The notes under the pieces are model-generated. The model worked only from the letters and a program-made list of their open reading frames with translations. It did not search any database and was not told the DNA's origin. Positions 1 to 7,638 of a DNA stretch of 64,000 nt are shown piece after piece. Location of the stretch: NCBI GenBank assembly GCA_021798955.1, contig JAJZBK010000001.1, positions 186,001 to 250,000 of the forward strand, read 5' to 3'. The translations under genes were made by a program, and so were the position numbers. The first letter of the stretch is position 1; the number at the start of each line of letters is the position of its first letter. This stretch comes from Actinomycetes bacterium. GTDB lineage: Bacteria > Actinomycetota > Acidimicrobiia > Acidimicrobiales > RAAP-2.

Positions 1-686
1 GGACCGACAGCAGGGCGGTCACCGGTGGCAGGGCCAACAGCCGTGGCCCAGTCCGGTCGAGCGACCAGCCGTGCCGCTGTGATCCGGTCGACCCGGAACC
101 GCCGCACGTCGCCGTCAGCGCCGGCCAGGGCATCGGTGTACCAGTGTCCCTCGGCGGCGAACACCCGGAGCGGAACGAGCACCCGCTCGGAGCTCTGGTC
201 GCTCGACGCGCTGTAGTAGGTCACCGCCACGGCGCGTCCCGAGGACGCGGCCTCCTGCACGGCGGGCAAGTGCTCCGGTGCGTCGAGGTCGACGTCGAGC
301 TCGACCCGACCGAGTGCGTCGTCGAGCACAGCCAGGGCGCGGGCAAGCGCCCCCTCGGGGTCACTGCCCGGCACGGCGAGGACGGCACGGGCCGCCGCCT
401 GCAAGGCGAAGCCCTCGGCCGGGCTCAGGCGGCGGGGCCGGGCCAGGTCTCGGCCGAGGTGCGCTGTCACCGTCGTCTCGGTCACCACGATCTCCATGAG
501 CTGATCGGGCGTGTACGGCGGCAGTCCGCAGCACGCTGCCAGTTCGAGGTCGGCCACCAGCTCGGCGGGACGCATGCCGAACCGCCCCGCCAGGTCGTCG
601 ATGAGCACCTCGCCCTCCTGGGCGAGCACGGTGAGCACGGCCAGCAGTCGGCGGAGCCGGACGGCTGCGTCGAGGGAGGGGCTCAC
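1..686 (-). CDS. pafC: PafC-like WYL-domain transcriptional regulator (partial, runs off left edge)
   Basis: The reading frame opens with a GTG at 686 that overlaps the TGA of the upstream pafB gene (GTGA), and stays open to base 1, giving about 228 residues. The N-terminal 70 residues form a winged-helix-like segment (RRLLAVLTVLAQ...IDDLAGRFGMRPAELVADL), followed by a WYL-domain core with VTYYSASSDQSSER and a C-terminal RRFRVDRI segment. This is the usual architecture of PafC, which together with PafB forms the PafBC activator of the mycobacterial/actinobacterial DNA-damage response (family knowledge). The gene order pafB-pafC with a four-base overlap supports translational coupling. The end of the gene, and any tatA/tatC that often follow, lie outside the window. 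Confidence 0.85.
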   Translation of the reverse strand, partial: MSPSLDAAVRLRRLLAVLTVLAQEGEVLIDDLAGRFGMRPAELVADLELAACCGLPPYTPDQLMEIVVTETTVTAHLGRDLARPRRLSPAEGFALQAAARAVLAVPGSDPEGALARALAVLDDALGRVELDVDLDAPEHLPAVQEAASSGRAVAVTYYSASSDQSSERVLVPLRVFAAEGHWYTDALAGADGDVRRFRVDRITAARLVARPDWATAVGPATGDRPAVG

Positions 687-1627
687 GACGTGACAGCCGC
701 CAGTGCGGCAAGGCGATCGACGAGCCGCGCTCGCACCTCGGCGGGGGCGACGATCTCGGCGTGGTCGAGCAAGCCGAGCACCCAACGCACGAGCGCCTCC
801 TCGTCGTTGACGGTCAGGCGCACCAGGACCGAACCGTCGCTCCGGCGCTCGGCGACGACCGAGGGTCCGAGCTCGGCGACCACGCTGCCGGCGGCCACGG
901 CGTCCACCTCCACGTCGACCACCACCTCGTCCCCCGCTCCGAACTGCCACGGGTCGCGGGCAAACGCGCCCGCCGCGTCGAACCCGGCGGGCAGCGCCGC
1001 CGTGCCCGGCTCGCCGGCGGTCGGTGCGGCTTCCATCCGGTCGACCCGGAAGGTCCGCCCCCCAGACCGTCCCCGGTCGTACCCGACCAGGTACCACCGC
1101 CCTCGGGTGAAGCGCAGCCCGGCTGGGTCGACGGTGCGCTTCTCGCCCCGATAGGGGAACTCGACGACCGCCTGGTGCCGGAGGGCGTCGTGGAGGGCGG
1201 CCAGGCGGGCCAGCTCGGTCGTCGCCAGCCCGACGACAGGTGCCGACGCCGTGGCGCCTCGGCCGGCACCCAGCGCGCCCAACTTGGTGAGCGCCTCCCC
1301 AGCGGTCGGCTCACCCAGGTGCACGCCGGCCACGGCCAGGTTGAGGGCGGCCTGCTCCGCTGGTCCGAGGTCGAGCGCGGGGAGGTAGTACTGCTCGGGG
1401 TCGACTCGGTAGCCGAGCTGGTCGTCGCCGCCGATCGGCTCGACGAGCACCGGCACGCCCTCGTCCCGCAACAGGCGCTTGTCGCGCTCGAAGGCCTGCC
1501 GGCGCGCCCCGTGCCCTGTGGGGTAGCCCGGCACCCGGTCGGCGATCTCGCGCAGGCTGAGGGGGCGCGGCGTGTCGAGCAGGACCAACAACAGATCGGT
1601 GACCCGTTCGAGGCGGTCGGGGACCAT
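683..1627 (-). CDS. pafB: PafB-like WYL-domain transcriptional regulator
   Basis: This 314-residue protein starts with a helix-turn-helix (residues about 1-60: MVPDRLERVTDLLLVLLDT, then LSLREIADRVPGY) typical of HTH_11/deoR-like winged helices. A WYL core lies around 165-215 (VVEFPYRGEKRTVDPAGLRF...RGRWYLVGYDRG..FRVDRM), and a WCX extension follows. The WYL fold is thought to sense nucleic acid and modulates DNA binding. It overlaps pafC by four bases, the usual actinobacterial pafBC arrangement, so the pair probably acts as a heteromer. The ATG at 1627 lies six bases after a TAGTGT hexamer, so the mRNA is likely leaderless and no Shine-Dalgarno is expected. Confidence 0.88.
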   Translation of the reverse strand: MVPDRLERVTDLLLVLLDTPRPLSLREIADRVPGYPTGHGARRQAFERDKRLLRDEGVPVLVEPIGGDDQLGYRVDPEQYYLPALDLGPAEQAALNLAVAGVHLGEPTAGEALTKLGALGAGRGATASAPVVGLATTELARLAALHDALRHQAVVEFPYRGEKRTVDPAGLRFTRGRWYLVGYDRGRSGGRTFRVDRMEAAPTAGEPGTAALPAGFDAAGAFARDPWQFGAGDEVVVDVEVDAVAAGSVVAELGPSVVAERRSDGSVLVRLTVNDEEALVRWVLGLLDHAEIVAPAEVRARLVDRLAALAAVTS

Positions 1628-1633
1628 CGCCTC

Positions 1634-1639
1634 ACACTA
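1634..1639 (-). promoter_or_regulatory. Candidate -10 element of a leaderless pafB transcript
   Basis: Read on the minus strand, TAGTGT fits the actinobacterial TANNNT -10 form and is followed by six bases (GAGGCG) and then the pafB ATG. That spacing places the transcription start at or next to the start codon. Five other genes in the window show the same geometry. Confidence 0.5.
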
Positions 1640-1701
1640 GGACGGCCCGAGCCGACTGCGAGCGAGGCGGCTGGCGGCCCGCACGACCCGACCGTGGGCC
1701 C

Positions 1702-1770
1702 GGCACCGTGCCCGGCATGGCGATCTGCGCTGTGCCCGGCATGGCGATCGGCACCGTGACCGGCGTGGCG
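1702..1770 (+). repeat. 24-bp tandem repeat, about 2.9 copies
   Basis: Copies start at 1702, 1726 and 1750; each carries the core CCGGCATGGCGATC or a close variant. The array lies between pafB and the carboxyltransferase, just upstream of the putative -10 of the latter. The frame is open through it, which wrongly extends the carboxyltransferase reading frame upstream to 1708. Confidence 0.7.
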
Positions 1771-1788
1771 CCCCGCCGGGCGCCTCCC

Positions 1789-1794
1789 TACCAT
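1789..1794 (+). promoter_or_regulatory. Candidate -10 element of a leaderless carboxyltransferase transcript
   Basis: TACCAT is followed by GGGCCC and then GTG at 1801, the TANNNT-N6-start geometry. This is the main reason for choosing 1801 over the upstream ATG at 1708, which sits inside a tandem repeat. Confidence 0.5.
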
Positions 1795-1800
1795 GGGCCC

Positions 1801-3159
1801 GTGCTCGCCGACCCTGCCGCTCCCACCACCCTCCGACGGCTCGTGCCGGGCACCCTGCGGGCCACCGTCGAGGACGCAGGAGGGCGGCCGGCCGTGGTCG
1901 TGCGGTCGGTCTCCGCCCGCCACCGGGGTGCGCTCGGCCACGACGACGGTGTGACCCTGGCAGACGCCGCCCAGTTGGCCCTGCGGCTGCGGGTTCCTCT
2001 GGTGCTGGTGCTCGCCTCCTCCGGAGCGGACGTCTCCGAGGGCATGGCCGCGCTCCACGGGTGGGGTCAGGCCGCCCGGGCCATCGCCGCGTGCTCGGGG
2101 ATCGTGCCGGTGGTGGCCGTGCTCACCGGCCCGGCGCTGTCCGGCCCGGCGCTGCTGCTGGGCATGGCCGACCTGGTGGTCATGACCCCCGATGCCTTCG
2201 CCTTCGTGTCGGGGCCGGCCATGGTCGAGGAGTTCACCGGCGTTCGCATCGGGCTCCGCGAGCTCGGTGGCGTGGCTGTCCACGCCCGCTCGAGCGGTCT
2301 GTGCGCGGTCGAGGCTGCCGACGAGGAGGAGGCGTGGGTCGCCGTCGAGTACCTCTGCGGGCTCCTTCCTGCCCACGCCGACGAGCTGGCCCCAGTCGTG
2401 GCACCCGCCGACCCACCCCCGGCCCACGACGAGTCGCTGCGCACGATCGTGCCGACCAAGGCCACCAGCTCCTACGACGTCCGCCACGTGGTTGCCGCCA
2501 TCGCCGATGACGGGGTGGTGACCGAGGTGTGGACTCGGTGGTCGCCCCAGCTGGTCACGGCGCTGTGCCGGATCGACGGACAGAGCGTCGGGGTCGTCGC
2601 CAACCAGCCCCAGGCCCTGGCCGGCACCCTCGACATCGGCGCCTCGCAGAAAGGGGCGCGCTTCGTCCGGTTCTGCGACACCTTCAACCTCCCGCTCCTC
2701 ACCTTGGTCGACACGCCCGGCTTCCTGCCCGGCAAGGACCTCGAATGGCGGGGGATGATCCGGCACGGGGCCGAGCTCGCCTTCGCCTATGCCGAGGCGA
2801 CCGTGCCCCGGGTGTGCGTGATCTTGCGCAAGGCGTTCGGTGGGGCCTACATCGTGATGGACTCCCGCGGACTTGGCAACGACTTGTGCTTCGCCTGGCC
2901 GTCGGCCCAGGTGGCGGTGATGGGGGCCGAGGGGGCCGTCCAGATCCTCCACCGCAAGGCGGCACCCGAGGAGCGCCTCGCCCTCCTCGACGCCTACGAG
3001 GAGCGCTTTCTCACACCGTGGCAGGCGGCCGAGCGCGGCTTCGTCGACGCGGTGATCGACCCGGCCGACACCCGGTCCGTCGTCGCCCGGTCCCTCGAGG
3101 TGCTCGCCAGCGCACGCGAGCAACTCCCCGGCCGCAAGCACACCGTTGGGCCGATGTGA
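1801..3159 (+). CDS. Acyl-CoA carboxylase carboxyltransferase (beta-subunit-like) protein
   Basis: The 452-residue product belongs to the carboxyl-transferase (crotonase-fold) family that moves carboxyl groups from biotin to acetyl-, propionyl- or other acyl-CoA. The C-terminal half is well conserved: DTPGFLPGKDLEWRGMIRHG, then VCVILRKAFGGAYIVMDSRG and the acyl-CoA pocket segment AWPSAQVAVMGAEGAVQIL. The N-terminal half is shorter and more divergent than in PccB/AccD proteins, which are usually about 510-540 residues. No biotin carboxylase gene is adjacent, so the partner alpha subunit must be encoded elsewhere. Substrate cannot be told from sequence. GTG 1801 was chosen because of the TACCAT-N6 element; an open frame extends upstream to 1708. 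Confidence 0.8.
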   Translation: MLADPAAPTTLRRLVPGTLRATVEDAGGRPAVVVRSVSARHRGALGHDDGVTLADAAQLALRLRVPLVLVLASSGADVSEGMAALHGWGQAARAIAACSGIVPVVAVLTGPALSGPALLLGMADLVVMTPDAFAFVSGPAMVEEFTGVRIGLRELGGVAVHARSSGLCAVEAADEEEAWVAVEYLCGLLPAHADELAPVVAPADPPPAHDESLRTIVPTKATSSYDVRHVVAAIADDGVVTEVWTRWSPQLVTALCRIDGQSVGVVANQPQALAGTLDIGASQKGARFVRFCDTFNLPLLTLVDTPGFLPGKDLEWRGMIRHGAELAFAYAEATVPRVCVILRKAFGGAYIVMDSRGLGNDLCFAWPSAQVAVMGAEGAVQILHRKAAPEERLALLDAYEERFLTPWQAAERGFVDAVIDPADTRSVVARSLEVLASAREQLPGRKHTVGPM

Positions 3160-3208
3160 CCGATTCCGGCAGCACGCCTGCCTCGTGCCTGCCGACGTGG
3201 ACACGCGC

Positions 3209-3255
3209 CACGGCCTGCTCCAGCGACCCAGAACGGGACACCGGAGCAGGCCGTG
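3209..3255. terminator. Stem-loop between convergent carboxyltransferase and pilA genes
   Basis: Bases 3209-3221 (CACGGCCTGCTCC) and 3243-3255 are perfect 13-bp inverted repeats around a 21-nt loop. The position, 50 bases after one stop codon and 60 bases beyond the other, suits a bidirectional terminator. There is no U-tract, which is common in high-GC actinobacteria. The rest of the 156-base gap shows nothing else. Confidence 0.6.
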
Positions 3256-3315
3256 AGACGCAGAGCGGCCTGGTGGGCGAGGGCCCACCGGCAACCGCAC
3301 GACTACCGGTTCGGA

Positions 3316-3978
3316 CTACGGAGCCGACGGGAAGCCAGCGGTCAGCACGCTCGAGGTCGCCTTGAAGATCCCAGCCTCGTCACAGGGCTCAGCCGTTGAA
3401 CCAGGCTTGCCGGTCGTGGTGTTGAACACGCCGTAGTAGTCTCCCGCAGTGTTCGGGACACCCGTGCTCGTCTTTCCCAAGGGGCTCGCCGGGACCACAT
3501 AGGGTGCACTCGGCGCCGCCGTGGTGCCGCCATTGGCGATGGCCTGCGTGTTGTCGGCGACCCACCAGCACTCGTTGGTCTTCTTGGCCAGTGAGTACAG
3601 GAGGGCACCGTTGCCGCCCGACGTCACGTACACGCCGATATCCCCCGCAGCAAGCTGGCTCCCACTGTCGGCTTGGACCGTCAGGGACGGTTCGTCCTTG
3701 GCGATGTCACTGACCAGGGTCGCGGCAGCGGGATAGGTCTGCTGGTTGCTCTCGTAGACACCCTTGGCGCTGGTGAGTGCGGTGTTCAGGTTGGACTGGG
3801 CCGCCCGGTCGTTGGCCGAGCCGGTCACCCCGAGGAAGGTCGGGATGGCGATGGCCAACAGGATCGCCATGATCAACAGGACGACCATGAGCTCGATGAG
3901 GGTGAACCCGGCGTCTTCGCCGACCTCCTCATCCGCTCTGCGCCTGTCGTTCAGGCGCTCGACGAGGGATGAAAGCAT
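3316..3978 (-). CDS. pilA: Type IV major pilin-like prepilin
   Basis: The 220-residue protein has a 24-residue hydrophilic, charged leader ending in Gly, then the class III prepilin signature FTLIELMVVLLIMAILLAIA. Cleavage is expected after Gly24, leaving Phe25 as the methylated residue and Glu29 as the +5 glutamate. The hydrophobic helix runs about 25-48. The C-terminal globular part is Ser/Thr/Gly/Ala rich and holds two cysteines (ECWW and EPCDE) that could close a D-region disulfide. A strong GGAGG sits six bases before ATG 3978. It is the last gene of the pilB-pilT-pilC-pilA block; the 302-base gap before it suggests its own promoter. It is the only prepilin recognised in the window, so major versus minor pilin is inferred. 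Confidence 0.85.
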   Translation of the reverse strand: MLSSLVERLNDRRRADEEVGEDAGFTLIELMVVLLIMAILLAIAIPTFLGVTGSANDRAAQSNLNTALTSAKGVYESNQQTYPAAATLVSDIAKDEPSLTVQADSGSQLAAGDIGVYVTSGGNGALLYSLAKKTNECWWVADNTQAIANGGTTAAPSAPYVVPASPLGKTSTGVPNTAGDYYGVFNTTTGKPGSTAEPCDEAGIFKATSSVLTAGFPSAP

Positions 3979-4280
3979 GCGTTGCCTCCTAGATGATCAA
4001 TGCCCCAGATGGCCCATCGGGCCATGGCCCCCCTGTGGGCGACCGCTTCCTGCATCGGCACCGGTCCTTGGCGACTTGAGCGACTACGAGAAAAGAATTG
4101 CCGGGCACGCCTCCCCATCCGCCTCGGTCGACTGCGATCGATCACCCGGTTCTCCTGCCACCGACCTTGCTGGTGTTGGCGACAGGCTCGACCGTGGGCG
4201 GGCACGCAGCAAGCGATCGTCGGGCCCTGGTCCGGTGCGCCGCGGTCGTCTGAGCAGCATGCCCCGCCTGGGGGCCGCGA
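3979..4280 (-). promoter_or_regulatory. pilA upstream region with a small perfect stem-loop
   Basis: This 302-base gap between pilC and pilA has no gene I can support. It contains the perfect inverted repeat ATGGCCC-N3-GGGCCAT at 4009-4025, about 30 bases before the pilA ATG, and an A/T-richer patch around 4088-4100 (GAGAAAAGAATTGCC) that would suit a promoter. I compared it with the cyclic-di-GMP riboswitch consensus and do not see a match. Confidence 0.35.
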
Positions 4281-5510
4281 TCAGTTGTGGATGAGCTTGA
4301 TGTAGCTGAACATCGGCAGGTAAAGGCAGATCACCATGGTGCCGACACCGGCACCCATCACCACGGTGAGGAGTGGCTCGAGCAAGGCGGTCAGGTTGTT
4401 GACCGTCGCCTCGACCTCCTGGTCGTAGAACTCGGCGACCTTGCGCAGCATGGCGTCGAGTGCTCCCGTCTGCTCCCCAACCTCGATCATCTGGACCATG
4501 AGGGGTGGGATGACGTCCTCGTAGTCGCGCAGCGGGTCCGCCAACGGCCGGCCCTCGCGCACCCCGTCCTTCGCCTTCTGCAACACGTCGGCGACCGTCC
4601 GGTTGCCGGCGGTGTCCGAGCAGATGTCAAGCGACTCGAGGATCGGCACCCCCGAGGTGATGAGCGACGACAACGTCGAGGTCACCCGGGCCAGTGACAC
4701 CTTGTGGAAGAGGGGGCCGAACACCGGAGGACGGAGCATCAACCGGTCCCAGATCCGCCGTCCGTCGTCGGTCTGGATCCACTTGCGGATCCCTACCACC
4801 GCCCCGACGATCACGGCGATGACCAGGAGCGCCCAGATGCTCGTGAGCACCCCCGACACGTCGATGAGGATCTGGGTGGGCACCGGGAGCTTGCCGCCGA
4901 GCGTCTTGAACAGGTTCTGGAAGACGGGGACGATGAAGATCAGCATGGCCACGAAGATGACGACCATCACCGACAGCACGACCGCCGGATAGGTCATGGC
5001 CGAACGGATCGTCCGATTGAGGTTGGCCTGCTTCTCCATCGTCATGGCCAGGTTGCCGAGCACCTGGTCGAGGTTTCCGCCGACCTCCCCCGCCTGGACG
5101 AGGGTGACGAAGAGATGGGAGAACACTTTGGGGTGCTTGGCGCACGCCGCCGAAAAGGCGGCGCCGTGCTCGACGTCGAGGCGGACCGCCTCCAGCACCC
5201 GGCGAAGCTCGGCGTTCTCCACCTGGTTGGCCAGGATGCCGAGCGAGCGCACCACCGACAGGCCTGAGTCGACCATGGTGGAGAGCTGCCGGGTGACGAC
5301 AGCGACCTCCTTCAACTTCACCCGGTCGGTGATGCCGGGGATCTTGATCTCGGTCTTCAGGGTGACGTTCGACTTCGGCGTGACCGAGATCGGCATGTAG
5401 CCCATCTCGCGCAGGCGCCGGACGACGAGCGCCATGCTGTCGCCTTCCAGCTGTCCCTGCACCAAGGAGCCCGAGCGGTCCCGAACCTTGTACTCGTAGG
5501 TGAGTGCCAC
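4281..5510 (-). CDS. pilC: Type IV pilus inner-membrane platform protein PilC
   Basis: The 409-residue product is a type II secretion F-domain protein. It has the N-terminal YEYKVRDRSGSLVQGQLEGDS region, two T2SSF repeats (first around 65-190 with LSTMVDSGLSVVRSLGIL, second around 270-395 with LSSLITSGVPILESLDIC) and hydrophobic spans near 165-195, 215-240 and at the C-terminus (MGAGVGTMVICLYLPMF). PilC is the membrane platform on which the PilB and PilT motors act. The GTG start at 5510 follows a GAGAGG purine run, 31 bases after the pilT stop. Length and domain order are normal for the family. Confidence 0.93.
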   Translation of the reverse strand: MALTYEYKVRDRSGSLVQGQLEGDSMALVVRRLREMGYMPISVTPKSNVTLKTEIKIPGITDRVKLKEVAVVTRQLSTMVDSGLSVVRSLGILANQVENAELRRVLEAVRLDVEHGAAFSAACAKHPKVFSHLFVTLVQAGEVGGNLDQVLGNLAMTMEKQANLNRTIRSAMTYPAVVLSVMVVIFVAMLIFIVPVFQNLFKTLGGKLPVPTQILIDVSGVLTSIWALLVIAVIVGAVVGIRKWIQTDDGRRIWDRLMLRPPVFGPLFHKVSLARVTSTLSSLITSGVPILESLDICSDTAGNRTVADVLQKAKDGVREGRPLADPLRDYEDVIPPLMVQMIEVGEQTGALDAMLRKVAEFYDQEVEATVNNLTALLEPLLTVVMGAGVGTMVICLYLPMFSYIKLIHN

Positions 5511-5541
5511 GTCGTCCTCTCGATCGTTCAGCCAGCGTGGG

Positions 5542-7638
5542 TCAGGCGTTCAGGTGGTTGCGGAGGTCGTCCTCGCTCTTGGCGCGGTCGTAGGCCACGC
5601 TCTCGGTGATGACGCCTTCCTTCACCAGCCGGGCAAGCCCTTGGTCCATGGTCTGCATGCCGTAGACCGAGCCGGTCTGCATCAGGGAGTAGATCTGGTG
5701 GGTCTTGTTCGACCGGATGAGGTTGCGGACCGCCGAGGTGCACATGAGCACCTCGCAGCTGGCCACTCGGCCGGTCCCCTCGGCGTTCAGGACCAGCTGC
5801 TGGGTCACCACGCCCTCGAGCGTCGAGGCGAGCATCACCCGGATCTGCTCCTGCTGCGAGGTCGGGAACACGTCGATGATCCGGTCGACCGTCTGGGGCG
5901 CGTCCTGGGTGTGCAGGGTGGCAAAGACGAGGTGGCCGGTCTCGGCGGCGGTCAGTGCCGTCGAGATCGTCTCGAGGTCGCGCAGCTCGCCGACCAGGAT
6001 GACGTCGGGGTCTTGGCGGAGCACACGCCGCAACGCCTCGGCAAAGGAGAAGGTGTCCTCGCCGATCTCCCGCTGGTTGACGATCGACCGCTTGTGGTCG
6101 TGGAGGAACTCGATGGGGTCCTCGACGGTCACGATGTGCAACGGCTTCGTCCGGTTGATGATGTCGATGAGCGACGCCAGGGTCGTCGACTTGCCCGAGC
6201 CGGTCGGCCCGGTGACGAGCACCAGCCCCCGGCGCAGCTCGGTGAAGGAACGGACCGAGTCGGGGATCCCGAGGCTCTCGAAGGCCGGCATCTCGTGGGG
6301 GATCGGGCGCAACGCGGCGGACACCGTCCCCCGCTGCAGTGACACGTTCACCCGGAACCGCCCGACCCCGGCGATCGAGTGCGAGGTGTCGAGCTCGCGC
6401 TCCTCCTCGAACCGCTCCCGCTGCGAGGCAGGCAGGATGCCGAAGACCATGTCGCGGATCGTCTCGTTGTCGAGCCGGGGACAGCCCTCGATCGGGCGGA
6501 TGGCGCCGTGGAGGCGGATGCACCCGGGCATCTGGGCGGTCAGGTGGAGGTCGGACGCGCCGACCGACACCGCGTAGCGCAGCAGGTCGTCGATGTGGAG
6601 CGGGAGGGGCTTGTCCTCGCCTGCGGAGACTCGAGCTCCGGGGGACACCGGCCCCGTCACCACCGGCGCGCCGATGGCGTGGCCGTTGCCGTTGCTCGGG
6701 CTCGGGCTGTGGCCGTGGCTCGGGCTGTGGCCGTTGCCGTTGCCGTTGGTGAGGCCGTCGCCGTTGGTGAGGCCGTCGCCGTTGCTCGGGCTAGGGCTGT
6801 GGCCGTTGGTGAGGCCGTTGCCGTTGGCTGGGCCCTGCCCTTGGTCGACACCGAGGTCGCCGACGACAGGGGGCTCGGGCTGCCCCAGGGGTCGAGCCGG
6901 GGGCTGGCCCGGGGGAGGTGGCGGGGTGGGGAGGCCGGACTCTGCCAGCACGGCGGTAGCCGCTCCCGGTGGGGGTGGAGGCGGAGGTGAGCCAGTCAGG
7001 ATGGGTGCACCCGGGGGTGGGGGCGGGGCGGAGAGGCCGGGGTCCGCCAGTACGGCGGCAGCCGCTCCCGCTGGGGGTGGAGGCGGAGGCGAGCCAGTCA
7101 GGATGGGTGCACCCGGGGGTGGAGGAGGAGGCGCTTCGACCGAGGATGGCGCGCTGGCGCCAGGGGACCCGACCGGAGCTGGGGGCGTCCCCGGAGCACC
7201 GCCGAGCAGCGCGTCGATGACGGTCGGATCGGCAAGCACCGGCGAGACCCGGTAGCCGACGCGAGCCGAGAGCGCCTGCACCTCGTCGTTGCTCGGAGGT
7301 TCGCCGAAGGCCACGGCGATCTGGTTGCCGTCGAGCCGGAGACCGACAGCACGGAACTCGAGCCCCGCCGGGCCCACGGCCGAGAAGGCATCCGGGTCGG
7401 GGGTCGTGGCCGCCAGGTCGACGGCGGGCAACTGGGAGACCTGCGCGAGGGTGCCGACCACGACGCTCGGGATGGCCACCTGGCGGGCGATGAGCAGGGT
7501 GGCGAGGGCCTGACCGGTGGCCTGTGCCTCCGTCAGGAGGGGGGAGAGGTTCGCTTCGGTGGCGTAGCCGCCATTGACGAGCGCCTGGGCGAGCCGCAAC
7601 GACCACTCGACCCGGGCTGCCGTGGAGACCGGGCTCAT
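5542..7638 (-). CDS. pilT: PilT-family ATPase with an N-terminal MshEN-like domain and long Pro/Asn-Gly linker
   Basis: The 698-residue protein is about twice the usual PilT length. Residues 345-698 are a complete PilT motor: SVGASDLHLTA, Walker A GPTGSGKST (about 477-485), the Asp box TVEDPIEF, Walker B PDVILVGELRD, and the His box GHLVFATLHTQDA. Residues 10-147 resemble a degenerate MshEN/T2SSE_N domain (RLAQALVNGGYATEANL). Residues 150-340 are low complexity: a 34-residue Pro-rich unit repeated twice, then Asn-Gly-His-Ser-Pro repeats. Its ATG overlaps the pilB stop by four bases, so the motors are translationally coupled. It probably powers pilus retraction; a second PilT lies at 17494. 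Confidence 0.9.
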   Translation of the reverse strand: MSPVSTAARVEWSLRLAQALVNGGYATEANLSPLLTEAQATGQALATLLIARQVAIPSVVVGTLAQVSQLPAVDLAATTPDPDAFSAVGPAGLEFRAVGLRLDGNQIAVAFGEPPSNDEVQALSARVGYRVSPVLADPTVIDALLGGAPGTPPAPVGSPGASAPSSVEAPPPPPPGAPILTGSPPPPPPAGAAAAVLADPGLSAPPPPPGAPILTGSPPPPPPPGAATAVLAESGLPTPPPPPGQPPARPLGQPEPPVVGDLGVDQGQGPANGNGLTNGHSPSPSNGDGLTNGDGLTNGNGNGHSPSHGHSPSPSNGNGHAIGAPVVTGPVSPGARVSAGEDKPLPLHIDDLLRYAVSVGASDLHLTAQMPGCIRLHGAIRPIEGCPRLDNETIRDMVFGILPASQRERFEEERELDTSHSIAGVGRFRVNVSLQRGTVSAALRPIPHEMPAFESLGIPDSVRSFTELRRGLVLVTGPTGSGKSTTLASLIDIINRTKPLHIVTVEDPIEFLHDHKRSIVNQREIGEDTFSFAEALRRVLRQDPDVILVGELRDLETISTALTAAETGHLVFATLHTQDAPQTVDRIIDVFPTSQQEQIRVMLASTLEGVVTQQLVLNAEGTGRVASCEVLMCTSAVRNLIRSNKTHQIYSLMQTGSVYGMQTMDQGLARLVKEGVITESVAYDRAKSEDDLRNHLNA
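6951..7130. repeat. 102-bp tandem duplication in the pilT linker
   Basis: Two near-identical units begin near 6951 and 7053 (CGGCGGTAGCCGCTCCCG versus CGGCGGCAGCCGCTCCCG) and encode a 34-residue Pro-rich repeat, including GAPILTGSPPPPPP. The adjacent stretch 6680-6830 is built of short CCGTTG-type repeats encoding Asn-Gly. Confidence 0.75.

Noticed and set aside
814-3300. Long minus-strand open frame (828 codons) across pafB and the carboxyltransferase
   Set aside because: High GC content leaves antisense frames open; the translation is Arg/Gly/Ser-rich without domains, and both true genes have clear family motifs.
3979-4280. Cyclic-di-GMP riboswitch before pilA
   Set aside because: The region lacks the conserved GEMM core elements; only a small simple hairpin is present.
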